Notes under the pieces: generated by a model
Databases searched by the model: none
Told to the model about the DNA's origin: nothing
The model's input: the letters and a program-made list of their open reading frames with translations, nothing else
Part shown: positions 1 through 10,250 of the stretch, in pieces
Numbering within the stretch: the stretch's first letter is position 1
How the letters are laid out: every line of letters starts with the position of its first letter
Assembly: GCA_003278765.1 (NCBI GenBank)
Contig: QCDK01000002.1
Span: forward strand, 62,001-126,000
DNA from: Prochlorococcus sp. AG-355-G23
Lineage (GTDB): Bacteria; Cyanobacteriota; Cyanobacteriia; PCC-6307; Cyanobiaceae
Length of the DNA: 64,000 nt
Reading direction: 5' to 3'
Position numbers and translations under genes: made by a program

Positions 1-32
1 ATTGGTCGCAGGTTCGAATCCCGCCCGGGGAG
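1..32 (+). tRNA. 3' end of a tRNA, probably tRNA-Asn (GTT), truncated by window start
   Basis: GGTCGCAGGTTCGAATCC T-arm followed by acceptor strand CCGGGGA and discriminator G; matches remembered cyanobacterial tRNA-Asn 3' halves (5' acceptor TCCTCGG). Anticodon not in window. Confidence 0.7.
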
Positions 33-57
33 TTCCATTTGACTCTGATAAAACCAT

Positions 58-95
58 AAGAACTCATGAGAAATCATTAGGGTTCTTTTTTTTTT
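58..95 (+). terminator. intrinsic terminator downstream of the tRNA
   Basis: AAGAACTCATGA-GAAA-TCATtaGGGTTCTT stem (GAAA loop, 2-nt bulge) followed by a run of 10 T (86-95). Confidence 0.85.
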
Positions 96-340
96 GAGTT
101 TGTGAAGATATTAAATTTGTAGTGGGAATATGGTGGGAATATTTCTAAAATTCTTTGAATTCCTATGTCATCTTCAATCAGGCACAATCAGGAAAGATCT
201 ACCCGACTTTCGCCCGGGGTGTTCATAAATTCCAGAAAGTTATCCAAAGTCACCCTAAAAAGGTGACTTATTTATTTGACATCTTTTATGTCAAATAGTG
301 GTTAGCCGAAGATATAATCCAGTATATTTGATATAATATT

Positions 341-443
341 AAGAACAGTATATAGAACATTAAAAAACAATAAAAAAACTATTCTAGAGACTATTTATTT
401 TAAGTTATAATAATATTTTTAAGAACAGTAGTTAGAACATTAA
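341..443. repeat. two copies of AAGAACAGTA(TA/GT)TAGAACATTAA, 80 bp apart
   Basis: 341-363 aagaacagtatatagaacattaa; 421-443 aagaacagtagttagaacattaa; each contains two AGAACA boxes 12 bp apart. Confidence 0.9.
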
Positions 444-550
444 TTATATTTTCCACACAAATGAAAAAATAAGCTATTTGATTGATTTTTTTTTAAATTA
501 AGACATATTTTTGTTTATATCCTTCGAATTAGTACACCATTCAGGAAATT

Positions 551-910
551 CTAGTCATCCCACATATCCTTTTTCTCTTGATCTAAATTATTCCTTTCAA
601 GTAATGCTATTCTTTGCTTCTGAGAATCTACTTCTGATTCAATTACGTTTTTATCGTCAATGTATTTTTTTTGTATTTCTAAGACATTTATTTCAAATTG
701 TTCACCAAAAAAATCTGACATTTCTCTCCACGCTTCCATTTCCTCTTCTTTGCCAATAGTATCGTTTATCTGATGAGAAATAATTTCTAATACATATTGT
801 TTAAGTTCTTGATGACTCATCGATTCAACTTTTTTTTGAATGTAAAGTTCTTTAAGAGTTGCTAATTGTTTTTTTGATAAATCAGAATAGACAATAGACT
901 TCATTTTCAT
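551..910 (-). CDS. small hypothetical protein (119 aa)
   Basis: ORF track; no domain recognised; charged, helical-looking composition. Confidence 0.6.
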   Translation of the reverse strand: MKMKSIVYSDLSKKQLATLKELYIQKKVESMSHQELKQYVLEIISHQINDTIGKEEEMEAWREMSDFFGEQFEINVLEIQKKYIDDKNVIESEVDSQKQRIALLERNNLDQEKKDMWDD

Positions 911-1311
911 AGATACTTAAATTTTTTTTAATATAGACAATATTATGAATTTAAACATTTCAGGATAAATTAAAAATTTTTAACTTAGTAAACCCTTTTA
1001 GATAACTGAAAATCTTCATATAATTAAATTTTTCAAAACCTCATAATGGCAATCTGAATTAGATATTCTTTCAATTTGAACCATTATTTTTTCTAATAAT
1101 CCTCTGATTGTTAAGAAAAAGTGAATAGAATCGAAAGAAATTCTAAAATTTCAACTTTTTTAAAAATTACAATTTCTGCTTAATCCATTGCTATGACTAA
1201 TTTATTTGATAAATCTAATTGATAAATATGTTTACAGTAATTAAGCAATCTTAATAAATTCTTGAGAGAATCATAATACAAAACTTAATTTTAATTTAAT
1301 AGTTCATAAAT

Positions 1312-2094
1312 ATGAAAATTTCAATCCTTTTAATTGAAGATGATCGTGATATGCGTGATTTGGTTGCTAAGCATTTAGAACATTCTGGTTTCGATGTCCA
1401 AAAAGCTGAAGATGGAATTAAAGGACAAGCATTAGCTCTTCAATATTCACCTGATTTAATACTTTTAGATTTAATGTTGCCAAGTGTTGATGGTTTAACT
1501 TTATGCCAGCGATTAAGAAGAGATGAAAGAACATCAAATATACCAATTTTGATGATAACTGCCTTAGGCGGCCTAAAAGATAAAGTTACAGGTTTTAATT
1601 CTGGAGCGGATGATTATATTACTAAACCATTCGATTTAGAAGAATTATATGTACGCATAAAAGCTTTATTAAGAAGAACCAACAGAGCACAATTAAATTC
1701 TAGTAACCAGCAAGAAATATTAAATTATGGTCCTTTAACTCTTGTACCAGAAAGATTTGAAGCTATATGGTTTGAATCTCCTGTTAGGTTAACTCATCTT
1801 GAATTTGAACTTCTTCATTGTCTTTTGCAGAGACATGGTCAAACTGTATCTCCAGCATTAATCCTCAAAGAAGTATGGGGATATGAACCTGATGATGATA
1901 TTGAGACTATAAGAGTTCATATTAGACACTTACGTACTAAACTTGAACCCGATCCACGTAAACCTATTTATATAAAAACTGTATACGGTGCTGGATATTG
2001 TCTTGAGTTACCTATTGGTTCTCAAGTGGAAAATGCTAAGCAAGAATTCATTCACGCAAGAAATCCTGACTTGATAAATTCTGCAGCAGATTAA
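1312..2094 (+). CDS. rpaA: OmpR-family response regulator RpaA
   Basis: Receiver domain plus winged helix; [11 protein letters not shown] / [21 protein letters not shown] / [23 protein letters not shown] matches cyanobacterial RpaA. Confidence 0.9.
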   Translation: MKISILLIEDDRDMRDLVAKHLEHSGFDVQKAEDGIKGQALALQYSPDLILLDLMLPSVDGLTLCQRLRRDERTSNIPILMITALGGLKDKVTGFNSGADDYITKPFDLEELYVRIKALLRRTNRAQLNSSNQQEILNYGPLTLVPERFEAIWFESPVRLTHLEFELLHCLLQRHGQTVSPALILKEVWGYEPDDDIETIRVHIRHLRTKLEPDPRKPIYIKTVYGAGYCLELPIGSQVENAKQEFIHARNPDLINSAAD

Positions 2095-2096
2095 TC

Positions 2097-3059
2097 TTAT
2101 ATATCTTCTATTGAAATTTTTAAAAAAGCTATTTCCCATGCCAACCTTGGTTGAATGTTTTTTCTCAATAGATATTTTAAATTTTCAAGTTTTTTAACTA
2201 AACCGATATTTCTTGTTTTTCTCCACCAAATTGTTTGAATTAAATTTACTAAACAAATCTGTTGAAAAATTTCTAATTTTTCAGATATCGATTTAGATAT
2301 TTCTAATATTTCCAAACTATTTTTAATTGGAGAATCCAATTTATTTATAATTTCATCTGAAAAATCATTCCAAATTTCAATATTTTTCAATAATTGATTT
2401 GGAGATCCATTTGCAGAGTTTATTAAATCTTCAAATTTTAATTTTGTATTTATATTTAATTTAGAATTATCTAAATACTCTTTTAAAATTGTCTTTATTT
2501 GTTTACTAGAAAAAGATCGAAATCTGATAATTTGACATCTTGAGATGATCGTATCTAAGAGAAGGTTTAATTTAGATGTTAGTAAAATAAAAATGCCGTT
2601 AGTAGGTTCTTCTAAGGTTTTTAAAAGGCAATTTGAGGCTGCTTCGTTTAAGAGGTGTGCATCAATAATCAAAACAATTTTTTTGTCTGAGTTTATTGAT
2701 TTTTGACTAAGAAAAGTTTTGATATTACGTATTTGAGCAATTTTGATAATCTCAGATCCACTTTTTATTGTTTTTTCAAGATTGAAACTTCCTGAACTTT
2801 TTTTTGCCAAAAGAGAATCAGGTTCAATGATTAAAAAATCAGGATGGTTATTGTTTGTAATTCTCTCTTCAATATTTTCGCTTGGTGAAGACTGTTTGAA
2901 AATCTCTTGTATAAATTGAAGAGCAGTTTGCTTTTTGCCTAATCCTTCAGCTCCATAAAATATATAACCATTAGCCAATGATTTGTTTTTAATTATGTTC
3001 TTAAGAAAGGTATTGACTTCTTCATTTAAGAAAAAATTATTTTTTTTAACCTCAATCAT
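2097..3059 (-). CDS. holB: DNA polymerase III delta' subunit
   Basis: [12 protein letters not shown] Walker A, LLKTLEEP motif; next to tmk. Confidence 0.88.
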   Translation of the reverse strand: MIEVKKNNFFLNEEVNTFLKNIIKNKSLANGYIFYGAEGLGKKQTALQFIQEIFKQSSPSENIEERITNNNHPDFLIIEPDSLLAKKSSGSFNLEKTIKSGSEIIKIAQIRNIKTFLSQKSINSDKKIVLIIDAHLLNEAASNCLLKTLEEPTNGIFILLTSKLNLLLDTIISRCQIIRFRSFSSKQIKTILKEYLDNSKLNINTKLKFEDLINSANGSPNQLLKNIEIWNDFSDEIINKLDSPIKNSLEILEISKSISEKLEIFQQICLVNLIQTIWWRKTRNIGLVKKLENLKYLLRKNIQPRLAWEIAFLKISIEDI

Positions 3060-3694
3060 TTGTTATTAGAAAAATTGTTTAGCAATGTCTCTTTAATTTG
3101 ATTAGAAATAGTTTTAATATTTTGTGAAGCAGATATTACTTTCCAGTTTTTTTGTTTGGCAATTAATTTGAAGCCTTCATTTACTTTTTCTAAAAATCTA
3201 ATACCTTCTGATTCTATTCTGTCTGGAATTTTATTTTTTCTTCGAAATATGCTCTCTTCAGGGGAAATTTCTAAGTAAAAAGTGAGATCCGGAGATACTC
3301 CTTGACATACAATAGATTCAATATTTTTAATTATCTCTAAATTTATATTTCTTCCATAACCTTGATAAGCTAGTGTGGAATTAGAAAATCTATCACTTAT
3401 TACCCAATCATTGTTATTTAAAGCAGGTGAAATAATTTTGGAAACGTGTTCAGCTCTATCCGCTGAATAAAGCAATAATTCTGCTAGAGATGAAGGCTTG
3501 TCATTTTCATTATTATCAAGAATCAGTCCTCTAAGTTTTTTTCCTAAAAGACTGCCTCCAGGCTCTCTAGTTGTTATTAATTTAGAACCTTTGTTTAAAA
3601 GACCACTATTAGGAAGCCATTTAGATAGTTCATCTATTTGGGTAGTTTTACCACATCCATCAATACCTTCAATAACGATAAATTTTCCTTTCAT
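3056..3694 (-). CDS. tmk: thymidylate kinase
   Basis: [15 protein letters not shown] and [15 protein letters not shown] motifs. Confidence 0.95.
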   Translation of the reverse strand: MKGKFIVIEGIDGCGKTTQIDELSKWLPNSGLLNKGSKLITTREPGGSLLGKKLRGLILDNNENDKPSSLAELLLYSADRAEHVSKIISPALNNNDWVISDRFSNSTLAYQGYGRNINLEIIKNIESIVCQGVSPDLTFYLEISPEESIFRRKNKIPDRIESEGIRFLEKVNEGFKLIAKQKNWKVISASQNIKTISNQIKETLLNNFSNNK

Positions 3695-5989
3695 TTAATC
3701 TAAAGATAAAGCATTAATTACAACTGTGATAGAGCTAATAGCCATTAATAATGCTGCTATTGAGGGAGTAAGAAGAATTCCGTATTTAGGGAATAAAATG
3801 CCGGCGGCTAAAGGAATAGCTAGTAAGTTGTAACCAAAAGCCCATGTTAGATTTTGCTTTATTTTTCTTATAGTTTTTTTGGCAAGATTTAAGGCGTAGG
3901 GTAATCCATTTAGTTGATCTCCCATTAATACGACATCTGCATTTGCCTTGGCTATTTGAGTCCCTGATCCTACCGCAATTCCTAAGTCTGAGGATGCTAA
4001 GGCTGGGACATCATTAATACCATCACCAATCATTGCCACTTTATTATTAATTTTTAAATTTTCTAAAGTCTTTAGCTTCATTTCAGGAAGAAGATCCCAT
4101 TTTACTTCTGTTTCTTTACAACCAATTTTTTTTGCTAAAGCTAAAACTGTTTGTTTCCTATCGCCACTCAAAATGTTGATTTTAAATTTGTTTTCTCTCA
4201 AATTTTGTACTGTTTTAATTGAATCTTCTCTGAGTAAATCTCCGAGTAAAATAAAGCCTAGTAACTGATCTTTGATACTTACTCCAATGATAGTGCTTGA
4301 TTTTGTTTCTTCATTTTCAATGACTTTTTTTGCATCACGATCAATAATTATTCCTTTGTTTAGTAGCCATTCAATATTCCCAATATTAATAAGTCCATCA
4401 ATTGACTCAAGTTCACCAGAAATACCTCTCCCTGAATGAGTAAAAATTTTTTTTATTGGCAATAAACTTAAATTTTCCTTTTTTGCCTCTTGAATTAAGG
4501 CATTTGCGATTGGATGTCTGCTCTCCTTCTCTAAACTGGCAGCTATTTTTAATAAAAATGAATGATCATCATTATTTTTGTAATCAACAATGAAAGGCTT
4601 ACCTTTTGTTAAAGTACCTGTCTTGTCAAAAATAATGTGATTAATTTTTGAAGCCATCTCTATTTTATCCCCGCCTTTAAATAAAACCCCTTTTTTTGCT
4701 GCTTTACCAGATGCGACAGTGATTACAGTTGGGGTGGCTAAACCTAATGCACAAGGACAAGCTATAACTAAAACAGCAATTGACAATTGAATTGCTAAAC
4801 TCAGGAAATTCTCAGCATTACTACCAAGCGAACTATGAAGTGTATGGCTTGAGTGATTGATTAATTCATGTTTTTGACTTAATAAATCAGGCCATATGTT
4901 TCTTGCCCCCTTCCACCAAAAGAAGAACGTTAAGGTAGCAAAAATAAGTACAAAGTAAGTAAATTTACCTGCAATTTGATCAGCAATGCTTTGAATGCGA
5001 GGTTTTCTAGCGTTTACAGACTCAATAAGATTTACTAGTTTTGCGAGAGAAGAATCTCCTCCGACCTTTTGTACTTTAAGTCTAAGAGTTGAATTAAGAT
5101 TTAAAGACCCACTAGATAGATTTTCGCCTTCTTTTACTTCTATAGGTTTGGATTCTCCAGTAATATGTGAAACATCAACATATGAATTACCTCGTGTAAC
5201 AATGCAGTCAGCAGGTATTCTGTCTCCTGCTAAAACTTGAATCTCTTGATCAGGTCTTAAAGTGTTCACTCTTACTGACTTTATTTGATTGTCTTTTGTG
5301 TAGATATTTGCCATTTCAGGTTGAAGATCTAATAATTCTCCAATTGATGAACCAGTTTGATATCTTGCTCTTTCTTCTAAGTAACGTCCAATCATTATGA
5401 AGCCTAACAGCATAACTGGCTCATTAAAAAAACAGGGAAAACCAGTGGCAGGAAATATTAATGATAGAAGACTTGTTGTATATGCGCTAATTACTCCAAG
5501 AGCTACTAAAGAATCCATATCGGGATGGTTCTTAAAAAATGATTTGAATCCATTAATAATGATTCTTCTGCCAGGAAATAATAGAGCTAATGTTGCTAAT
5601 GCAGCGTGAAACAATATATTACCTAATATTGGAAAATTTATATATCTTCCTTCTGCCAGATGACCTAAGCCTGAAAAGAATAAAAGTACTAGGGCAAAAG
5701 TTAGTTTTTGCCATTGATTATTCCAGTTCTTTTTTTTTTCTAATTCTGCTTTATTTATTTTTTTTGAAAAATCATTTATGTAAATCTTTGATGGGAAACC
5801 ATTCTCTTTTAGATTTTCGAGAACTGATTCTATTTCTATATGTTTATGGGTAATTTCAAAATAAGCACTTTCAGTAAGCAAGTTAACAGAAACATTTTTA
5901 ATACCATCAGAATTATTCAATATTTTTTCAACGGTACTAACACAACCTCCGCACTTCATTCCTGTAACGCTTAGTTGAATGCTCTCCAT
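3695..5989 (-). CDS. heavy-metal (copper) translocating P-type ATPase
   Basis: N-terminal GMKCGGC, CPCALG transmembrane motif, DKTGTLTKG, GDGINDVPAL. Confidence 0.93.
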   Translation of the reverse strand: MESIQLSVTGMKCGGCVSTVEKILNNSDGIKNVSVNLLTESAYFEITHKHIEIESVLENLKENGFPSKIYINDFSKKINKAELEKKKNWNNQWQKLTFALVLLFFSGLGHLAEGRYINFPILGNILFHAALATLALLFPGRRIIINGFKSFFKNHPDMDSLVALGVISAYTTSLLSLIFPATGFPCFFNEPVMLLGFIMIGRYLEERARYQTGSSIGELLDLQPEMANIYTKDNQIKSVRVNTLRPDQEIQVLAGDRIPADCIVTRGNSYVDVSHITGESKPIEVKEGENLSSGSLNLNSTLRLKVQKVGGDSSLAKLVNLIESVNARKPRIQSIADQIAGKFTYFVLIFATLTFFFWWKGARNIWPDLLSQKHELINHSSHTLHSSLGSNAENFLSLAIQLSIAVLVIACPCALGLATPTVITVASGKAAKKGVLFKGGDKIEMASKINHIIFDKTGTLTKGKPFIVDYKNNDDHSFLLKIAASLEKESRHPIANALIQEAKKENLSLLPIKKIFTHSGRGISGELESIDGLINIGNIEWLLNKGIIIDRDAKKVIENEETKSSTIIGVSIKDQLLGFILLGDLLREDSIKTVQNLRENKFKINILSGDRKQTVLALAKKIGCKETEVKWDLLPEMKLKTLENLKINNKVAMIGDGINDVPALASSDLGIAVGSGTQIAKANADVVLMGDQLNGLPYALNLAKKTIRKIKQNLTWAFGYNLLAIPLAAGILFPKYGILLTPSIAALLMAISSITVVINALSLD

Positions 5990-6109
5990 ATTTTTAACGA
6001 TAGAAGCAAATTAATGCTTAAAATTGTATTTAACTATAATAATAAATGTAAAAGACTTTTAAATAGTTATTTTTTAAATTACTATATTAATCTTATTAGA
6101 TTTTAAGCA

Positions 6110-6631
6110 GTGCCTAGTAATCAAAACAGAGACAATTTTATTGATAAAGCTTTTACTGTAATTGCTGAATCTATCGTAAAAATAATGCCTATAGCTGATA
6201 AAGAGAAAAAGGCATATATTTATTATAGAGATGGCCTAGCTGCACAAAATAATGGGGATTATTCGGAAGCATTAGAGTATTACAAAGAGAGCTTACTGCT
6301 TGAAGAAAATAAAATTGACAGGGGTGAGACTTTAAAAAATATGGCAATTATATATATGAGTAACGGTGAAGAGGATTTGTCTATTGAAACTTATGAAAAA
6401 GCATTAGTAGAAAATCCTAAACAGCCATCATGCTTGAAGAATATAGGTTTAATTTATGAAAAAAGGGGAAGATTTGCTGAGCAAAATGGTGATTTAGATC
6501 AGAGAGATATTTGGTTTGATAAAGCTGCTGAAGTCTGGTCTAAAGCAGTGAGACTTTATCCAGGTGGGTATCTAGATATAGAAAATTGGTTAAAAAATTC
6601 AGGGAGAAGCTCAATTGATATGTACCTCTGA
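6110..6631 (+). CDS. ycf3: photosystem I assembly protein Ycf3 (TPR), GTG start
   Basis: [27 protein letters not shown]... TPR repeats typical of Ycf3. Confidence 0.95.
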   Translation: MPSNQNRDNFIDKAFTVIAESIVKIMPIADKEKKAYIYYRDGLAAQNNGDYSEALEYYKESLLLEENKIDRGETLKNMAIIYMSNGEEDLSIETYEKALVENPKQPSCLKNIGLIYEKRGRFAEQNGDLDQRDIWFDKAAEVWSKAVRLYPGGYLDIENWLKNSGRSSIDMYL

Positions 6632-6636
6632 TTTAT

Positions 6637-7989
6637 TTATTTTGATAAAGAATAATCAACTGCTTCTTTAATATTAGATATCTCTTTGATATTTATTAAA
6701 TTTTGAAAATTATTATTTAATTCCTCCTCTAGTTTTGGCACTACGATATTTTTGATCCCTAATCTTACAGCTTCTTCTATCTTTGTCCGCAGGTTATTCG
6801 ACTTTCTAACCTGACCGCTCAAACCCAATTCCCCAATAAATGAGCTGTTTGCCAAAGGAGGAATATTTTTCAAACTTGATAAAATGGATATTGCTACACC
6901 TAAGTCAGATGATGGATCATTAATCTCAAAACCCCCACCAGTAGCTATATAACAATCAAATTCAGATAATTTTATCCCTACATGTTTTTCAATAACAGCT
7001 AGAATTTGATGCAATCTATTTATACTTATTCCGGTTGTAGTACGTCTCGGGTTACTGTAGAAAGTCTTATTTACCAGTGCTTGTATATCAACTGCTAATG
7101 GTCTAGTGCCTTCATTTGTAATCGTAGTTGTTACCCCTGAAATGTTTTCTTTATTTGTAAAAATTGAACTTGGGTTTTTTATCTCCCGTAAACCCTCTTC
7201 AAGCATTTCAAAAATTCCAATCTCGAAGGTCGATCCAAATCGATTTTTTATACTTCTTAGTAATCTATGTGAGGAAATATTATCTCCTTCAAAGTTTATC
7301 ACTGTATCAACTAAATGCTCTAGAGTTTTAGGGCCAGCTAAAGAACCATCTTTGGTTACATGACCTATAATAAGAAGAGATATATTGTTGTCTTTGGCAA
7401 GATTTTGCAATTCAGATGAACATTCTCTAACTTGAGACACCGATCCAGGTGAACTTTGCATTTCATGATTATGGATGGCTTGAATACTATCTATAATTGC
7501 GAAACTTGGATTTACACGTTTGATCTCTCCAATAATTTGAGATAAATTGGTTTCTGCAAAAATTTGTAAATCATTACTGTTTTGATTTAATCTTTCCCAT
7601 CTAATTTTTACTTGTTCTAAAGATTCTTCTGCAGTTATGTATAAAACTTTCTCATTAAGAGATATTTTTCCTGCAGATTGAAGAACTATTGTGCTTTTAC
7701 CTATACCTGGTTCTCCTCCTAATAAAACAACAGATCCAGGTACTATTCCACCTCCTAGCACTCGATCAAATTCTCTGAAACCACTTGTAAATCTTGATAT
7801 TTTTTTTGATGAAATCTCGTTAAACGGTATAGATTTTTTATGATTTTTTATGTCTTGATATTTAGATCTCTTACTTTTTATTTCTTCAACAATGGAATTC
7901 CATGAGTTGCAATTTAGGCATCTTCCAAAGTATTGAGAGGATTCAGATCCGCAATTCTGACAAACAAAAGTAGATAATTTGCTAGACAT
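6637..7989 (-). CDS. radA: DNA repair protein RadA
   Basis: CxxC zinc finger, GGEPGIGKST Walker A, KNRFGS motif. Confidence 0.95.
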   Translation of the reverse strand: MSSKLSTFVCQNCGSESSQYFGRCLNCNSWNSIVEEIKSKRSKYQDIKNHKKSIPFNEISSKKISRFTSGFREFDRVLGGGIVPGSVVLLGGEPGIGKSTIVLQSAGKISLNEKVLYITAEESLEQVKIRWERLNQNSNDLQIFAETNLSQIIGEIKRVNPSFAIIDSIQAIHNHEMQSSPGSVSQVRECSSELQNLAKDNNISLLIIGHVTKDGSLAGPKTLEHLVDTVINFEGDNISSHRLLRSIKNRFGSTFEIGIFEMLEEGLREIKNPSSIFTNKENISGVTTTITNEGTRPLAVDIQALVNKTFYSNPRRTTTGISINRLHQILAVIEKHVGIKLSEFDCYIATGGGFEINDPSSDLGVAISILSSLKNIPPLANSSFIGELGLSGQVRKSNNLRTKIEEAVRLGIKNIVVPKLEEELNNNFQNLINIKEISNIKEAVDYSLSK

Positions 7990-8096
7990 TTAGTCTCTGA
8001 ATGAAGTAATGGAACTAGAATGTTTGGGATATTGCCCCTCTACAAGTTAGATTAGGTTAATAATAAATTCTCTTACTGATTAGCTAATAGAAACAA

Positions 8097-8843
8097 ATGG
8101 CTCTATCTAGTCAAACTAAAGAAACTATACTTGTAGCAGATGACGAGGCAAGTATTAGAAGAATTCTGGAGACACGTCTCTCCATGATTGGCTACAAAGT
8201 TGTAACTGCAAGTGATGGCAAAGAAGCACTAAAGTTATTTAAAGATTATGAACCCGATTTAGTAGTGCTTGACGTCATGATGCCAAAACTAGATGGTTAT
8301 GGAGTTTGTCAAGAGTTAAGGAAAGATTCTGATGTTCCAATTGTTATGTTAACGGCACTAGGAGATGTTGCTGATAGGATAACAGGTTTAGAATTAGGGG
8401 CCGATGATTACGTAGTAAAACCATTTAGCCCAAAGGAGTTAGAAGCTAGAATTAGGTGCGTTCTTAGAAGAATTGACAAAGAGCAAATTCCTGGAATGCC
8501 TAATTCAGGATTAATTTTGGTTACGGATATAAAAATTGATACAAATCGAAGACAAGTTTTCAAAAGTGATGAGAGAATTAGATTAACTGGTATGGAATTT
8601 AGTCTCTTAGAGCTTTTGGTGAGTAGGTCAGGAGAGCCATTTAGTAGAGGAGAGATTTTGAAAGAAGTTTGGGGATATACTCCCGAGAGACATGTAGATA
8701 CAAGAGTTGTCGATGTTCATATATCAAGATTAAGATCCAAACTGGAGGCTGATCCAGCAAATCCAGAATTGATATTGACAGCAAGGGGAACAGGATATCT
8801 TTTTCAACGGATTGTCGATATTGCTCCCTTTGATGGTAAATAA
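8097..8843 (+). CDS. rpaB: OmpR-family response regulator RpaB
   Basis: KETILVADDEASIRRILETRLSMIGYKVVTASDG; typical RpaB sequence. Confidence 0.93.
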   Translation: MALSSQTKETILVADDEASIRRILETRLSMIGYKVVTASDGKEALKLFKDYEPDLVVLDVMMPKLDGYGVCQELRKDSDVPIVMLTALGDVADRITGLELGADDYVVKPFSPKELEARIRCVLRRIDKEQIPGMPNSGLILVTDIKIDTNRRQVFKSDERIRLTGMEFSLLELLVSRSGEPFSRGEILKEVWGYTPERHVDTRVVDVHISRLRSKLEADPANPELILTARGTGYLFQRIVDIAPFDGK

Positions 8844-10250
8844 ATGGGGAAAGAAACAGCGCAAAAAATTAACAAGCCCAGAGCTATTAGAAGATTAGTA
8901 ATTTGGTACAAAAGAAATTCGGCTGTGACTTCTATAGTTGATACTGCTGCTAGTTCTGCAGCAACAGCTAGTAATGTTGCGGGTAATATGGTTTCTGGTG
9001 CTGGATCAGTAGTAACCACAGCTAGTAATGTTGCTGGTAATGTTGCAGGTAATGTAGTTTCAAGTGCTGAATCTGTTGTTAATACTGCTAGTAGTGTAGT
9101 TTCAAATGCTAGTTCAATAGCTAAAAATACATTACAGCCATTAGTTTTTGACCCATTAAAAAGATTACAAAATAACGATAATATTTTAGATAAGGTGGAA
9201 GAATCACAATCTAAAAGAATTTGGATCGCAGTCGATGGGATGGGTGGAGATTATGCTCCTGGTCCAATTCTTGAGGGTTGCCTAGAAGCGATAAGTAGAT
9301 TTCCAATAAATATAAAGTTTGTCGGCAAAATTGAAAAAGTTAAAGATGCAGCAGAAAAAACTGGTTTAGCAGAATTATTGGAAAATGAAATAGATAATAA
9401 TCGTCTTGAATTAATTGATAGTGGAGAGCCTATTGGGATGAACGAAGAAGCTACCGCAGTTAGAAAAAAGAAAAATGCCAGTATAAACGTTGCAATGGAT
9501 TTAGTCAGAAATAATAAAGCTGAAGCTGTCTACTCAGCGGGTAATTCAGGCGCCATGATGGCTTCTGCTATATTTAGAATTGGGAGATTGAAAGGGATTG
9601 AGAGACCAGCTATAGGAGCACTGTTTCCAACAAGGGATCAAACTCGCCCGGTATTAGTTTTAGATGTCGGTGCAAATACTGATTGTAAGCCATCTTATCT
9701 ACATCAATTTGCTCTTCTAGGTAATATTTATGCAAAAGATGTCCTACAAGTACAAAAACCAAGAATTGGCCTTTTAAATATTGGAGAAGAAGAATGCAAA
9801 GGTAATGATTTATCCCTAAAAACATTTGAATTACTATCTTCTGAAAAAAGTTTTGATTTTGGAGGTAATTGTGAAGGGCGCGATGTATTATCAGGTAGTT
9901 TCGATGTAGTAGTCTGTGATGGATTTACTGGAAATATATTATTAAAATTTCTTGAATCTGTGGGAGGAGTTTTATTAGATATTTTGAGATCTGAGCTACC
10001 ACGAGGAAGGCGGGGGAAAGTTGGTTCAGCTTTTTTAAAAAGTAATCTTCTCAGAATTAAGAAAAGGTTAGATCATGCCGAACATGGAGGAGCTTTGTTA
10101 CTTGGGGTGAATGGTATTTGTGTTATTGGTCATGGAAGTAGCAAATCTTTATCAGTAGTTAGTGCTCTTCGCTTGGCTCACTCTGCAGTGAATCATGGTG
10201 TTATGGACAATTTAAATCAACTGCAAAAGCTTCAAGTTTTAAATTCATAA
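8844..10250 (+). CDS. plsX: phosphate acyltransferase PlsX with ~125 aa N-terminal repetitive extension
   Basis: PlsX core begins about WIAVDGMGGDYAPGPILEG; GNSGAMMAS; extension rich in A/S/V/N/T. Confidence 0.93.
   Translation: MGKETAQKINKPRAIRRLVIWYKRNSAVTSIVDTAASSAATASNVAGNMVSGAGSVVTTASNVAGNVAGNVVSSAESVVNTASSVVSNASSIAKNTLQPLVFDPLKRLQNNDNILDKVEESQSKRIWIAVDGMGGDYAPGPILEGCLEAISRFPINIKFVGKIEKVKDAAEKTGLAELLENEIDNNRLELIDSGEPIGMNEEATAVRKKKNASINVAMDLVRNNKAEAVYSAGNSGAMMASAIFRIGRLKGIERPAIGALFPTRDQTRPVLVLDVGANTDCKPSYLHQFALLGNIYAKDVLQVQKPRIGLLNIGEEECKGNDLSLKTFELLSSEKSFDFGGNCEGRDVLSGSFDVVVCDGFTGNILLKFLESVGGVLLDILRSELPRGRRGKVGSAFLKSNLLRIKKRLDHAEHGGALLLGVNGICVIGHGSSKSLSVVSALRLAHSAVNHGVMDNLNQLQKLQVLNS
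8964..9071 (+). repeat. tandem imperfect repeat (54-bp offset) inside plsX
   Basis: acagctagtaatgttgc begins at 8964 and again at 9018; encodes TASNVAGNMVSGAGSVVT / TASNVAGNVAGNVVSSAESVVN. Confidence 0.8.

Noticed and set aside
511-759. 82-aa ORF on + strand
   Set aside because: Antisense to the better 551-910 ORF; F/L/S-rich translation typical of the reverse of an AT-rich coding region.
4995-5853. Three + strand ORFs opposite the P-type ATPase
   Set aside because: Antisense shadow ORFs with no recognisable domains.
8079-8088. ATTAGCTAAT palindrome just upstream of rpaB
   Set aside because: 10-bp A/T-rich palindromes are common by chance in this composition.
8804-9019. 71-aa ORF on - strand
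   Set aside because: Antisense to the plsX repeat region and rpaB end; Ala/Thr-rich translation is a by-product of the repeat.
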